Origin: Pseudomonas azotoformans | GTDB taxonomy: Bacteria; Pseudomonadota; Gammaproteobacteria; Pseudomonadales; Pseudomonadaceae | Reading direction: 5' to 3' | NCBI RefSeq assembly: GCF_900103345.1 | Contig: NZ_LT629702.1 | Span: 2,604,001-2,668,000 of the forward strand | Length of the DNA stretch: 64,000 nt | Notes under the pieces: generated by a model | What the model saw: only the letters and a program-made list of their open reading frames with translations | Told to the model about the DNA's origin: nothing | Database searches by the model: none | Shown: positions 34,754 through 44,236 of the stretch, piece by piece | Numbering within the stretch: position 1 is the stretch's first letter | Layout of the letters: each line of letters opens with the position of its first letter | Made by a program: the position numbers and the translations under genes

Positions 34754-35414
34754 TCGACGCCCACGCCGCCTGGGCCAGTAACTGCGCGTAGTCATTCGGG
34801 CTGTTCTTGAACCGCCCGGACAACCACGCCCGGGCGTAGTTTTCTGCCGCGCCAATGATCAGCGAGAGCAAAAGCTCGGCGGGAATGTGGCTGAACGCTT
34901 GAGCGCGGCCCTCCTCGCTCATCCACTCGGTCAATTGCCGATTGCGCTGTTTGTTGCGGGTGAGCAATTCATCCTTGAACGGGCCGTTGGCCACGGCGAA
35001 ACGGCTCTGGAACACAAAGCGCGCCCAGTCGGGTTGTGCGTCCACCCACTCCACATAGCTGCGCACCAGTGCCTCCACGCCTGCCTGGGCGGTTTGCGCC
35101 TGCGTCAGGTAGTGCTCACGCAGGGCAGCCTGGTCCTCCAAAGCGGCAAAAAACAGCGCGGCAACGATGCCTTCCTTGCTGCCGAAATGGTGGTAGATGG
35201 CACCCACGCTGGTGTCGCACCGCGCGCGGATGGTTTCGATGTTCGTGGCTTCAATACCCACTTCGTTAAAGCAGGCCAGCGCCTCGCGCAGGATGCTGCG
35301 CTTGAGGTCGCTGCGCCGGCCCGGGAAGGTGCGCTCGATCAGGTCAGGTGCGTGCATGTAGTCGCTCGCCAAATGTGCGGAGTCTAAAGGTACGGCAGCC
35401 GCGAGAGAAGGCAT
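34731..35414 (-). CDS. TetR/AcrR-family regulator
   Basis: 227 aa with a 30-residue head before the HTH (ILREALACFNEVGIEATNIE, CDTSVGAIYHHFGSKEGIVA). C-terminal ligand domain. AGGAG 8 bases before ATG. Divergent from the hotdog gene with palindromes between, so it likely represses that gene. Confidence 0.9.
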   Translation of the reverse strand: MPSLAAAVPLDSAHLASDYMHAPDLIERTFPGRRSDLKRSILREALACFNEVGIEATNIETIRARCDTSVGAIYHHFGSKEGIVAALFFAALEDQAALREHYLTQAQTAQAGVEALVRSYVEWVDAQPDWARFVFQSRFAVANGPFKDELLTRNKQRNRQLTEWMSEEGRAQAFSHIPAELLLSLIIGAAENYARAWLSGRFKNSPNDYAQLLAQAAWASISQTPPQ

Positions 35415-35435
35415 GGCTTGACACTCCTGAGATTT

Positions 35436-35470
35436 ACAGAATATTGTTCCGCTACAGAATATTATTCTGT
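35436..35470. promoter_or_regulatory. Paired TetR-type operators
   Basis: ACAGAATATTATTCTGT (35454-35470) has perfect 7-bp arms. A weaker copy, ACAGAATATTGTTC (35436-35449), lies 18 bases to the left. Both are in the TetR/hotdog divergent promoter. Confidence 0.7.
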
Positions 35471-35491
35471 AAATCTAACCGGAGGAAATCC

Positions 35492-35932
35492 ATGAGTCAG
35501 TTTCTCAGCATGTTCAACAGCGTAGGCCCAGCAGCCTTCAGCCAGATGGCCTGCCAGGTGGCGCCCTACTTCAGCACCATCAACCCTGAAATCGCCGAAC
35601 TGCGCCCAGGCCACGCGGTGGTCAACGTGCCGTTTCGCAAGGAAATCACCAACCACCTGGCCTCGGTGCATGCCATTGCGTTGTGCAACGCAGCGGAACT
35701 GGCCGGTGGCACGATGACCGATGTGTCGATCCCCCAAGGCGCCAAATGGATTCCCAAGGGCATGACCGTGGAGTACCTGGCGAAGGCCAAGTCGAACATC
35801 CGTGCGGTGGCGGATGGCAGTGGCATTGACTGGGCAACGGCTGGCGACAAGATCGTGCCGGTGGACATTTTCGATGAGGGTGGGGTGAAGGTGTTTACGG
35901 CGAAGATCACGATGAATGTGAAGATCGCCTGA
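35492..35932 (+). CDS. Hotdog-fold protein (DUF4442/thioesterase-like)
   Basis: 146 aa. Central strand-helix pattern of the hotdog fold: LRPGHAVVNVPFRKEITNHL, then SVHAIALCNAAELAGGTMTD. Strong GGAGG ribosome site. Likely a thioesterase acting on acyl-CoA or a related acyl carrier. Regulated by the divergent TetR gene (inference). Confidence 0.87.
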   Translation: MSQFLSMFNSVGPAAFSQMACQVAPYFSTINPEIAELRPGHAVVNVPFRKEITNHLASVHAIALCNAAELAGGTMTDVSIPQGAKWIPKGMTVEYLAKAKSNIRAVADGSGIDWATAGDKIVPVDIFDEGGVKVFTAKITMNVKIA

Positions 35933-35986
35933 GGCCACGGCAGCAGGAGGAGGACCTGACCCGATACTGAAAACAGCGCAGGACAA

Positions 35987-36080
35987 AATGTGGGAGGGGG
36001 CTGGCCCCCGAATGCGGTGTGTCAGTCGCTGAATCTGTTGACTGGTACACCGCAATCGGGGGCAAGCCCCCTCCCACATT
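35987..36080. repeat. REPIN (GTGGGAGGGGGC type)
   Basis: Two inverted REPs, 94 bases in total, between the hotdog and chemoreceptor genes (convergent 3' ends). Confidence 0.9.
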
Positions 36081-36105
36081 GGGTCTGGTTTGTTTGGAAG
36101 ACAGC

Positions 36106-38163
36106 TCAGCCCAGGCGGAACCGCGCAGTGTTGTCACTCAGTGCCTGGCTGCCTTTGCTCAGGGTATCGGCTGCGCGGTTGACTGCCCGCGCACCGTCGA
36201 GCAAGCGCCCGGCAGCCTGGTCCACTTGCTGGATATTGCCACTCACTTCATCCGCCGTCGCCGCTTGTTCCTCAACGGCGGTGGCGATCTGCGCGAGGGT
36301 GTCGGTCACGTGCTGCACTGCACCGGCGATCTCGCCCAAACGGGTGCCCAGCCCGGTGACAGACTCCGCATCCGTCAGCGCTTGTTCACACGCAGCACCC
36401 ATCAGGGTGACCGCCTGGCTGACCGTGGCGCGCAGGCTGTCGACGGTGCCGGCAATCTGTGCGGTGGAGGCCTGGGTGCGTTGCGACAGGCTGCGCACTT
36501 CATCGGCCACCACCGCAAAACCACGGCCCTGCTCGCCGGCGCGCGCAGCTTCGATGGCGGCATTGAGGGCCAGCAGGTTGGTCTGTTCGGCGATGCCGCG
36601 AATAGTGTCGACCACCGATTGAATCTGCTGGCCCTGCTGGCTGACTTGCTCCAGCGCATCGGCGGTGTCAGTCAGGCGTTGGTTGAGCTGCTGGATGCTG
36701 GCCGTGGTGCGCTGGCTGTCACGGCTGCTGTCTTCAGCAATGCGCCGGGTCTGCTGGGCGCTGCCCGAGGCCTGTTCGCAGCTTTTGGCGACGCCCAGGG
36801 AAGTGGCGGCCAGTTGGGTCGCGGCGGCGGCAATCTGGCTGATTTGGTGTTGCTGGTCTTCGACTTCGGTGAGGGTGCTGCCCGATTGCGAATTGAGGGT
36901 GAGCACCGCCGAACCGAGTTGCTGCGTCTCGTGGTTGACCCCCAGCAGGCTGGTACGCAATTGCACCACCGCCACATTGAGCGCGGTGCTGATGGCCGCC
37001 AGTTCATCGCGCCCTTCCACCGCCACCTCCACGCACAGGTTGCCGTCGCGCAGGGACTCGGCCAGGGTGGTGATGCCGCTGGCACTGCGGCGGATGGAAG
37101 CTTGCAGGCACATGAACAGGTACAACGCGGCCAGGGCCAGCAGGCTGAATGTCGCCGCGACGGGGACGAACTTCTGCAACGAGCGATCACGGTAGTGCCC
37201 CAGGCGCGCATCCAGCGAATCGAGGGATTGGTTACGCAGCGCGCCCAGGCTGTCGAGCATGCCGTCGACACTGGTTTCGAAGGCGGCGGTGTCGAGCTTG
37301 ATGGAGCCGCCGAACACGCCGTCGTCGAGCACTTTGAGCTCATTGTCCAGGCGTTGCAGGCTGGTGTCGTACTGAGTGGTCCAGGGTTCCAGGCCGGCAT
37401 ATTGCTTGGCCTTGAGCGAGGCCGCCGCCTTGACCAATTGGTCGCGCGCATCGCCGATACGGCCGCGCAGGTCACGCATCTGCAAACGGCTTTGCAAGGT
37501 GAATTGCCCCGAGGCGATGGATGACTGACCGACACTGGCCATGCGCCCGATGCGCTCGATCAGGTCCGGTGTGTGCTGGGTGGACATCTGCATCAACAGG
37601 TAGGTTTCCAGCCACGGGTCGAGGATCAGGCCGGCGTCCAGGGTGATCTGTTCGCGTAGGGTCTGCATGGCGGTCAGGGCCGAGGTGAAACGGTCGTAAC
37701 CGTCCGGCCACCAGCCCACGGTGCGCAGCGATTGCGAGTCCATGCCCTTGACCGTGGCCTGCAACGCGTCGAAGCGGGCCAGCACGTCGGTACCGGCATG
37801 CTGGGTCTTGAGTGAATCTCCCAGGGCTTGCAGGCTTTGCAGGATCAGCGGGAAATTCGCGTCGACCTTGTCCATCGCCGCCTTTGCCGCCGGGGTCGGG
37901 GCGTGCAGGATGTCGGCGGCTTTCCAGCGTGCAGCCAAGTTGCGCTGGCTCGTCAACTGGCCGTCCAGCCCATCCAGGGCCAGCAGTTGGCGAACGCCGG
38001 ATTGCTCGCTGGAAATCACGGTCAGCTTGTCGCGATAGTCCGCGCCGATCATCCACAGGCTGCCTGCCAGGGGCAGCATGAACAGGAAGAAGAGAATCTG
38101 GAACTTGCGCGCAAAGCCGAAACGCCCCAGCAGGCGGATACCCGGTGATAAAAGGCTGTGCAT
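36106..38163 (-). CDS. Methyl-accepting chemotaxis protein
   Basis: 685 aa. TM1 about residues 22-42, then a ~300-residue periplasmic helical ligand domain, TM2 about 350-370, HAMP, and the cytoplasmic signalling domain with the hairpin tip [20 protein letters not shown]. Start at 38163 because GGGGAG lies 9 bases upstream; an in-frame TTG at 38169 is less likely. It relays a periplasmic signal to CheA. Ligand not predictable from sequence. Confidence 0.95.
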   Translation of the reverse strand: MHSLLSPGIRLLGRFGFARKFQILFFLFMLPLAGSLWMIGADYRDKLTVISSEQSGVRQLLALDGLDGQLTSQRNLAARWKAADILHAPTPAAKAAMDKVDANFPLILQSLQALGDSLKTQHAGTDVLARFDALQATVKGMDSQSLRTVGWWPDGYDRFTSALTAMQTLREQITLDAGLILDPWLETYLLMQMSTQHTPDLIERIGRMASVGQSSIASGQFTLQSRLQMRDLRGRIGDARDQLVKAAASLKAKQYAGLEPWTTQYDTSLQRLDNELKVLDDGVFGGSIKLDTAAFETSVDGMLDSLGALRNQSLDSLDARLGHYRDRSLQKFVPVAATFSLLALAALYLFMCLQASIRRSASGITTLAESLRDGNLCVEVAVEGRDELAAISTALNVAVVQLRTSLLGVNHETQQLGSAVLTLNSQSGSTLTEVEDQQHQISQIAAAATQLAATSLGVAKSCEQASGSAQQTRRIAEDSSRDSQRTTASIQQLNQRLTDTADALEQVSQQGQQIQSVVDTIRGIAEQTNLLALNAAIEAARAGEQGRGFAVVADEVRSLSQRTQASTAQIAGTVDSLRATVSQAVTLMGAACEQALTDAESVTGLGTRLGEIAGAVQHVTDTLAQIATAVEEQAATADEVSGNIQQVDQAAGRLLDGARAVNRAADTLSKGSQALSDNTARFRLG

Positions 38164-38396
38164 CTGCAAACACTCCCCAAAAACGACCCAGTCGGTGCAC
38201 CGCTGGGTGAAGCCTTGAAATGACTAACGGCAAAATGCCATGTCATTGATTGGGAAGGCACTAGCAAGATGTGGGCCGTTGGTGAAGAAGGCGGATACAG
38301 GCGGGGTGGCACACTGACGGTGCACGCAAAGTGCCCTGAAATGGGGCGAAAGCACCCATCACTGCGCGCAGATATGTAACCACGCCACAAATTCAA

Positions 38397-38487
38397 GGTG
38401 GGAGGGGGCTTGCCCCCGATGGCAGTGCGTCATTGAGCACATTCCTCGCTGACCCACCGCAATCGGGGGCAAGCCCCCTCCTACATT
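38397..38487. repeat. REPIN (GTGGGAGGGGGC type)
   Basis: Inverted REP pair around a ~45-base spacer, in the chemoreceptor/DUF3144 gap. Confidence 0.9.
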
Positions 38488-38508
38488 TTCAACCCCCGAC
38501 AGCCTCGC

Positions 38509-38808
38509 TTACCCTTGCGCCTGTCCGGCCATGTACCGGTCGAAATTATTGATGTGATCATCCAGATTATCCTCAAGCATCATCCGGTACTGATCGCAGA
38601 AGTACTTCAACATGGCCTCCCGCGCTTCGGCCATTTGCGCACCCGACTTGAAGTTGCGCGCACTGGCCCAGGCGTTGAAGCGCGTGGTGCCAAACAGCAT
38701 CGAGGCGCTGACCTGGCCGAGGTTTTCGTGGGTCTGGAGCTGCTGGTTCGACAGCTCGATATGCGCGTCGGCGCGGTCGTAGAAGGTGGGGTCGATGGCG
38801 TCTGCCAT
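38509..38808 (-). CDS. DUF3144 family protein
   Basis: 99 aa, soluble, all-helical (FYDRADAHIELSNQQLQTHE, ASMLFGTTRFNAWAS). Conserved in Pseudomonadota; function unknown. AAGGA 9 bases before ATG. Precedes no obvious partner; trmK lies upstream on the same strand, 39 bases away. Confidence 0.87.
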   Translation of the reverse strand: MADAIDPTFYDRADAHIELSNQQLQTHENLGQVSASMLFGTTRFNAWASARNFKSGAQMAEAREAMLKYFCDQYRMMLEDNLDDHINNFDRYMAGQAQG

Positions 38809-38847
38809 GGTGGTTTTCCTTGGTCATCAGGTTTGAATGAAGGTCTA

Positions 38848-39543
38848 TCAAGCCAGTAGCGCGGTTATCCACCTGGCCTGCTGGGAAATCGCCTGCCACT
38901 TGTCTGGCGGCACTGCCTGCCGCGCCTGCTCGAAGCTGGCCAGGGTCTTGTGCTTTTGCTGCAACAGGCGCTGCCACTTGGCCAGGAACGCCGGGCTGCG
39001 CGCCTGCATTTGCAGGGGGCCGAAGTACAGCTGTTCGGCGGTGTAGGCCACCGGCCCGGTGCGCTCGGCGACGATGATTTCGTAGTAGAAACGGTTCTCG
39101 CGCAGCAGCTCTTCATGGAGGATGGAGTAGCCGTTGTGCATCAACCATTGGCGCAACGGTTGTTCGCCACCGTTGGGTTGCAGGATCAGGCGTTCCTGGC
39201 CGCTCAGGTGCAGTTTGCCGTGTTCAAGAATGTCGCGGATCGTCTCGCCGCCCATGCCGCAAAGGCTGATGGCGGTGATGCCGTCATGGGGTTCGATGGC
39301 CGCCAGACCATCGGCCAGGCGCACGCAGACCTGCTGTTCCAGGCCGTTGTCGCGCACGGTACGTTGCGCCGCATGAAAGGGCGTGGTCGCCACCTCCCCC
39401 GCCAGCGCCGCCGTGATCGCACCTCGGCGCATCAACGCCACCGGCAGGTAAGCGTGATCGGAACCGATGTCGGCCAGCCGCGCGCCAGCCGGTATGTTGG
39501 CGGCCACGCGCTCCAGGCGCTGGGATAAGGTGTGTTCGTTCAA
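38848..39543 (-). CDS. trmK: tRNA (adenine-22-N1)-methyltransferase TrmK-like
   Basis: 231 aa. SAM-binding LADIGSDHAYLPVALMRRG and ISLCGMGGETIRDIL, then LILQPNGGEQPLRQWL with the N-P-x-x catalytic segment. Transfers methyl from SAM to N1 of A22 in tRNA in the known members. TTG start overlaps the stop of the GntR gene (TTGA), so translation is coupled. Confidence 0.9.
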   Translation of the reverse strand: MNEHTLSQRLERVAANIPAGARLADIGSDHAYLPVALMRRGAITAALAGEVATTPFHAAQRTVRDNGLEQQVCVRLADGLAAIEPHDGITAISLCGMGGETIRDILEHGKLHLSGQERLILQPNGGEQPLRQWLMHNGYSILHEELLRENRFYYEIIVAERTGPVAYTAEQLYFGPLQMQARSPAFLAKWQRLLQQKHKTLASFEQARQAVPPDKWQAISQQARWITALLA

Positions 39544-40259
39544 CGGCCCTGCTCCCCGGAAAACCGATCGCGGCTGTTGGTCAGGTGCAGCACCATGGCG
39601 GCGCGGGCGGCATCCGGGTCCTGGCGCTTGACCGCGTTGAAGATTGCCTCGTGCTCCAGGTTCGCCAACTGCCCCAGCCTGGCGAAGTCGGCACCGCCGC
39701 GCTCATCACTCTTGACTTGGGTGCGCGGGATCATCGCATTGCCCAGGTGCAGCATGATTTCGGTGAAAAAAGTATTGCCAGTGGCCTCAGCGATCAGTTG
39801 GTGAAAACGTTTGTCTTCCTCCACGCAGCTGTCGTTATTGGCCAGGGAGGCCTGGTAGTCGTCCAGCGCCTGGCGCATGTGGGCCAGTTGGGTGTCGGTC
39901 CTGCGCACCGCCGCCAGCGCGACGGCCTGTACTTCAAGGCCCAGGCGCAACTCCAGCATGTTGCGCACGCTGGCCACCGTGTCCACGTGCAGGCGCAACC
40001 CCTGCTGGGCCTGCTGCTCCAACACAAAGGTGCCGATGCCGTGGCGGGTCTCGACCAGGCCGGACGCCTGCAACTTGGAGATGGCTTCGCGCACCACCGT
40101 TCGGCTCACGCCATGCTCGCGCACGATGGTGGATTCCGAGGGCAGTTTTTCACCGGGTTTGAGTTGGCCGAGCAGGATGCGCTGGGTCAACGCGTCGACC
40201 ACGCCTTGGGCCAGGTTGGTGGAGCGTCTGCGGACAGAGTTTCCATTATCGATGGGCAT
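39540..40259 (-). CDS. GntR-family regulator (FadR/FCD type), probable glucarate-operon regulator
   Basis: 239 aa. Winged helix (LPSESTIVREHGVSRTVVRE, ISKLQASGLVETRHGIGTFV) then the FCD effector domain with metal-binding His/Asp (DKRFHQLIAEATGN). Start at 40259 (MPIDNG) with GTGGA 8 bases upstream; ATG 40268 is an alternative. Divergent from the MFS transporter and glucarate dehydratase genes, with TTGTATGACAA-like sites between, so it probably controls sugar-acid catabolism (inference). Confidence 0.85.
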   Translation of the reverse strand: MPIDNGNSVRRRSTNLAQGVVDALTQRILLGQLKPGEKLPSESTIVREHGVSRTVVREAISKLQASGLVETRHGIGTFVLEQQAQQGLRLHVDTVASVRNMLELRLGLEVQAVALAAVRRTDTQLAHMRQALDDYQASLANNDSCVEEDKRFHQLIAEATGNTFFTEIMLHLGNAMIPRTQVKSDERGGADFARLGQLANLEHEAIFNAVKRQDPDAARAAMVLHLTNSRDRFSGEQGR

Positions 40260-40307
40260 ATTACGCATCCACAGGGTTGAGCAGCGGCAAGCTTAACATC
40301 CCCACAT

Positions 40308-40376
40308 CCCAGGCCCCAGGCCCCAGGCCCCAGGCCCCAGGCCCCATGCCCCATGCCCCATGCCCCATGCCCCATG
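40308..40376. repeat. Heptanucleotide tandem repeat
   Basis: One partial CCCAGG, four CCCCAGG and five CCCCATG units in tandem (about 9.9 units of 7 bases), 49 bases upstream of the GntR start and next to a REPIN. Units of this length change copy number easily. Confidence 0.95.
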
Positions 40377-40380
40377 CAAC

Positions 40381-40480
40381 TGTAGGAGCGAGCTTGCTCG
40401 CGAAAAACCTGAGGGCGCCGCGTTACACCTGAGGCGCTGCATTATCGTTGACGTTTTTCGCGAGCAAGCTCGCTCCTACA
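40381..40480. repeat. REPIN (TGTAGGAGCGAGC type)
   Basis: Paired REPs in the GntR-MFS divergent region, directly beside the heptamer repeat. Confidence 0.92.
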
Positions 40481-40507
40481 GGGTGGTTTACGCGCAAAAA
40501 ACACTTA

Positions 40508-40521
40508 ACTTGTATGACAAC
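40508..40521. promoter_or_regulatory. Possible GntR operator 1 (glucarate operon)
   Basis: ACTTGTATGACAAC: TTGT/ACAA inverted arms around ATG. The second site, AACTTGTATGATGTC, is at 40582-40596, about 75 bases on and 50 bases before the MFS start. Confidence 0.45.
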
Positions 40522-40646
40522 ATTACTGTGACGCATCATTAAAACCAACAAAACCTCAAGATCTTGCGTAAAAAATAAAACAACTTGTATGATGTCTATC
40601 AACAAGACACACAAGCCCGCATAAAAACAATCAGGGGGAGTTTTGA

Positions 40647-42008
40647 ATGGTGACCACTTCAAGCCACGCATCTGCCACACCCGAAAATGATCCAGTCCTC
40701 ACGCGCGCAGTGAGCAAAGTGAAGAGCCATGTGCTCCCACTGTTCGTGATCATGTTCATCCTCAACTACATCGACCGGGTCAATATCGGCTTTGTGCGCA
40801 CGCACATGGAGCACGACCTGGGCATCGGCGCAGCGGCCTATGGTTTCGGCGCCGGGCTGTTCTTCATCGGCTACGCGCTCTTCGAAGTGCCCTCCAATAT
40901 GCTGCTGCAAAAGGTCGGCGCACGTATCTGGCTGACCCGCATCATGTTCACCTGGGGCATCGTCGCCACACTGATGGCGTTCATCCAGAACGAAACCCAC
41001 TTCTACATCCTGCGCTTCCTGCTGGGCGTGGCCGAAGCCGGTTTTTTCCCCGGGGTAATCTACTACTTCACGCGCTGGCTGCCCGGCGTGGAACGCGGTA
41101 AAGCCATTGCGATTTTCCTCAGTGGCTCGGCGGTCGCGTCGCTGATTTCCGGTCCGCTTTCCGGCGCGCTGTTGCAGATCGAAGGGTTTGGCTTGCATGG
41201 CTGGCAATGGATGTTTGGCATTGAAGGCCTGGCCTCGGTGGCGCTGGGGTTCTTTGTGTGGTTCTGGCTGGACTCCAAACCCCACGACGCCCAATGGATG
41301 ACCCGCGAGGAACAGGATGCGCTGGTCAATGCCATCGACCAGGAACAACGCGACCGCGAAGCCCTCACCAGCGTCAAGCCGACCCTCGGCAAGCTGCTCA
41401 AGGACCGCCAGATCCTGCTGTTCTGCGCGTTGTATTTCTGCATCCAGCTGACGATCTACGCCGCCACCTTCTGGCTGCCGAGCATCATCAAGAAGATGGG
41501 CGACTTGAGTGATGTGCAGGTCGGCTTCTTCAACTCGATCCCGTGGCTGATCTCGATCATCGCCATGTACGCCTTTGCGTCACTCTCGGGCAAGTTCAAG
41601 TTCCAGCAGGCCTGGGTCGCGGCAGCGCTGTTGATTGCGGCGGCGGGGATGTTCATGTCGACCACCGGCGGGCCGATCTTCGCGTTTGTGGCGATCTGTT
41701 TTGCGGCCATCGGCTTCAAGTCGGCGTCGTCACTGTTCTGGCCGATCCCCCAGGGCTACCTGGATGTGCGCATCGCCGCCGCGGTGATCGCGCTGATCAA
41801 CTCCATCGGCAACCTGGGCGGTTTCGTCGCGCCGACCACCTTCGGATTTCTGGAGCAAACCACCGGTTCGATCCAGGGCGGCCTCTATGGCCTGGCCGGC
41901 ACCTCGGTGCTCGCCGCGATCCTGGTGTTTTTTGCCAAGACGGCCCCCTCTGCCGCATTGATGCCACCGAGCGCCGTGCCCACCGCCGCCCTCGGCAAAC
42001 CACTTTGA
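40647..42008 (+). CDS. gudP: MFS sugar-acid transporter (glucarate/galactarate, GudP-like)
   Basis: 453 aa, twelve membrane helices of the anion:cation symporter family ([20 protein letters not shown], then [20 protein letters not shown]). Immediately followed by glucarate dehydratase (19-base gap), which sets the likely substrate as D-glucarate or galactarate. CAGGGGGAG ribosome site. The symbol is given from context; transport specificity is inferred. Confidence 0.85.
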   Translation: MVTTSSHASATPENDPVLTRAVSKVKSHVLPLFVIMFILNYIDRVNIGFVRTHMEHDLGIGAAAYGFGAGLFFIGYALFEVPSNMLLQKVGARIWLTRIMFTWGIVATLMAFIQNETHFYILRFLLGVAEAGFFPGVIYYFTRWLPGVERGKAIAIFLSGSAVASLISGPLSGALLQIEGFGLHGWQWMFGIEGLASVALGFFVWFWLDSKPHDAQWMTREEQDALVNAIDQEQRDREALTSVKPTLGKLLKDRQILLFCALYFCIQLTIYAATFWLPSIIKKMGDLSDVQVGFFNSIPWLISIIAMYAFASLSGKFKFQQAWVAAALLIAAAGMFMSTTGGPIFAFVAICFAAIGFKSASSLFWPIPQGYLDVRIAAAVIALINSIGNLGGFVAPTTFGFLEQTTGSIQGGLYGLAGTSVLAAILVFFAKTAPSAALMPPSAVPTAALGKPL

Positions 42009-42027
42009 GCCCAATCAGGAACCTGCC

Positions 42028-43353
42028 ATGAATACTCCCGTCGTTACGCACTTCCAGGTCATCCCCGTCGCCGGCCACGACAGCATGTTGCTCAACCTCA
42101 GCGGCGCCCATGGGCCGTACTTCACGCGCAATATCGTGATTCTCAAGGACAGCTCGGGCAACACCGGCGTCGGCGAAGTACCCGGCGGCGAGCGCATCCG
42201 CGAAACCCTGGAGGACGCCCGCAGCCTGGTGATCGGCCAGCCCATCGGCCAGTACCAGCGCATCCTCAACCAGATGCGCAGCACATTTGCTTCACGCGAC
42301 GCTGCCGGCCGCGGCCTGCAGACCTTTGACCTGCGCATCACCATCCATGCCGTCACCGCCATGGAAGCGGCACTGCTCGATTTGCTGGGCCAGTTTCTCG
42401 AAGTACCGGTGGCCGCCCTGCTCGGCGAAGGACAGCAGCGCGATGCGGTGAAAATGCTCGGCTACCTGTTCTATGTCGGCGACCGCAGCGCCACCACCCT
42501 CGCCTACCGCAACGAAGCCGACAGCGACGATGACTGGTTCCGCCTGCGCCATGAAACAGCCCTGACCAGCGACGCCGTGGTGCGCCTGGCCGAGGCCGCC
42601 CAGGCCAAATACGGTTTCAACGACTTCAAGCTCAAGGGCGGCGTATTGAGCGGCGATGCTGAAATCGAAGCCGTCACCGCCCTGGCCGAACGCTTCCCGG
42701 ACGCACGCATCACCCTCGACCCGAACGGCGCCTGGTCACTGAAAGAGGCTATCCGCCTGTGCCGCGACCAGCACCACGTACTCGCCTATGCCGAAGACCC
42801 CTGCGGTGCCGAAAACGGTTACTCGGGCCGCGAAGTCATGGCCGAATTCCGCCGGGCCACGGGACTGAAAACCGCCACCAACATGATCGCCACCGACTGG
42901 CGCGAAATGGGCCACGCGATCCAGTTGCAATCGGTGGACATCCCCCTCGCCGACCCGCACTTCTGGACGATGCAGGGCTCGGTGCGCGTCGCGCAGATGT
43001 GCCATGAATGGGGCCTCACCTGGGGCTCGCACTCCAACAACCACTTCGATATTTCCCTGGCAATGTTCACCCAGGTCGCCGCCGCAGCACCGGGCGACAT
43101 CACCGCCATCGACACCCATTGGATCTGGCAGGACGGCCAGCGCCTGACCAAAGCGCCGCTGAAAATCGAAGGCGGTTACGTGAAAGTGCCAAGCAAGCCA
43201 GGCCTGGGTGTGGAGATCGACATGGACGCGGTGGCCCAGGCCCACGAAGTCTACAAAGGCATGGGCCTCGGCGCGCGGGATGACAGCGTGGCCATGCAAT
43301 TCTTGATTCCGGGGTGGCGCTTCAACAACAAACAGCCGTGCCTGGTGCGATAA
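42028..43353 (+). CDS. gudD: Glucarate dehydratase
   Basis: 441 aa enolase-superfamily enzyme. It removes water from D-glucarate to give 5-keto-4-deoxyglucarate. Catalytic K-x-K in NDFKLKGGV, metal ligands in [15 protein letters not shown] and NMIATDW, and the His base in [14 protein letters not shown]. Second gene after gudP; together with the GntR regulator it makes a compact glucarate module. A third enzyme (for the product) is not in this window. Confidence 0.95.
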   Translation: MNTPVVTHFQVIPVAGHDSMLLNLSGAHGPYFTRNIVILKDSSGNTGVGEVPGGERIRETLEDARSLVIGQPIGQYQRILNQMRSTFASRDAAGRGLQTFDLRITIHAVTAMEAALLDLLGQFLEVPVAALLGEGQQRDAVKMLGYLFYVGDRSATTLAYRNEADSDDDWFRLRHETALTSDAVVRLAEAAQAKYGFNDFKLKGGVLSGDAEIEAVTALAERFPDARITLDPNGAWSLKEAIRLCRDQHHVLAYAEDPCGAENGYSGREVMAEFRRATGLKTATNMIATDWREMGHAIQLQSVDIPLADPHFWTMQGSVRVAQMCHEWGLTWGSHSNNHFDISLAMFTQVAAAAPGDITAIDTHWIWQDGQRLTKAPLKIEGGYVKVPSKPGLGVEIDMDAVAQAHEVYKGMGLGARDDSVAMQFLIPGWRFNNKQPCLVR

Positions 43354-43363
43354 ATGCCCCCCC

Positions 43364-43463
43364 TGTAGGAGCGAGCTTGCTCGCGAAGATCGCCAACGGC
43401 AACACGTACATCCCGGATAGACGCGGCGCCTAGGGTTTCTTCGCGAGCAAGCCCGCTCCTGCA
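43364..43463. repeat. REPIN (TGTAGGAGCGAGC type)
   Basis: Between gudD and the antitoxin gene. Its right arm encodes the antitoxin's C-terminal residues. Confidence 0.9.
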
Positions 43464-43792
43464 ATTGGCTGTACCGTCAGCTCGACGCCCAACGCCAGCA
43501 TCAGCTTCTGGATCGTCTCGTAGCGGGTCTTCGAGCCGCCTTTCAACGTTTTATACAGGCTCTCCCGGTTCACCCCAGCGGCCTCGGCCACCTTGTTCAC
43601 ACCTTGGGCCTTGGCAATCTCGGCAAGCGCCTTCATGAGCACCTGCAGGTCTTGAGCCTTCATGCTCTGCGCCAGATACGCACTGATGGTTTCCGGGCTG
43701 TCGAGAAAGCGCGAAGCCTCATAGACGCTGGTTCCGGACGTATCCAGATCGAGGATCGGCATGTCCTCGGGTTTGAATTTCGATTCGCTCAT
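43430..43792 (-). CDS. HigA-like antitoxin of a RelE/ParE-type pair
   Basis: 120 aa with a Cro/C1-type HTH (ALAEIAKAQGVNKVAEAAGV, NRESLYKTLKGGSKTRYETI). It should neutralise the adjacent toxin and repress the operon at the palindrome near 44108. AGAGG 8 bases upstream of ATG. The normal end of the family is near ALGVELTVQP; here IAGAGLLAKKP and the stop come from the REPIN arm. Confidence 0.88.
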   Translation of the reverse strand: MSESKFKPEDMPILDLDTSGTSVYEASRFLDSPETISAYLAQSMKAQDLQVLMKALAEIAKAQGVNKVAEAAGVNRESLYKTLKGGSKTRYETIQKLMLALGVELTVQPIAGAGLLAKKP

Positions 43793-43793
43793 T

Positions 43794-44097
43794 TCATTTA
43801 CCTCTCAGGGCATCGAGAATCTCTTTTGCCCGCTTGATGCCTCTTTTCTGGTCAGTCTTATCACTGCCCCACAGCATCAAGTAAGCGGTGATCCCCGTAC
43901 GCACGAAATACATCCTGTAACCAGGCCCGACGAACACACGCATTTCACTCATGCCGTCGCCTACCGATTCACAATCCCCAAAATTGTTTTCCTCCGCCCG
44001 GTCCAAGCGAGTAAGAATCGCCGTTTTCCCCCCAGATATCCCGCATACCGTCGAGCCATGTATCAAACTCCGGCGTCCTGCCGATCAAATTAGTCAC
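43794..44097 (-). pseudogene. RelE/ParE-type toxin, +1 frameshift in a G6 run
   Basis: From GTG 44097 the frame reads TPEFDTWLDGMRDIWG, the normal toxin N-terminus, then shifts at six C on the + strand (44028-44033) and stops after 42 residues. The next frame continues with KTAILTRLDRAEENNFG, VFVGPGYRMYFVR and ILDALRGK, the normal body. Removing one base restores the family sequence. Toxin probably inactive or made by slippage. The fragment from 44066 has an unnatural head. Confidence 0.85.
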
Positions 44098-44107
44098 AGT
44101 ATCACTT

Positions 44108-44123
44108 GTAGCCTACAGGCTAC
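44108..44123. promoter_or_regulatory. Palindromic operator of the toxin-antitoxin operon
   Basis: GTAGCCTACAGGCTAC: 7-bp perfect arms, 10 bases before the toxin GTG. Fits an HTH-antitoxin site. Confidence 0.65.
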
Positions 44124-44236
44124 TCCTTGTCGATGCCAATGGATTTTTGTTTCCGGTGAGCGCCGGAATAAAAAACCCTAGTTCAGCACCTGCACAAACA
44201 TCGGATGGATACTATGAGTGCTTGTTTCCCCTGTGT

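Noticed and set aside
40187..40375. Open frame reading GHGAWG/GPGAWG repeats on the minus strand
   Set aside because: It is only the translation of the heptamer tandem repeat, with no ribosome site and no conserved domain.
40308..40376. CRISPR-like array
   Set aside because: Seven-base units without spacers; no cas genes anywhere in the window.
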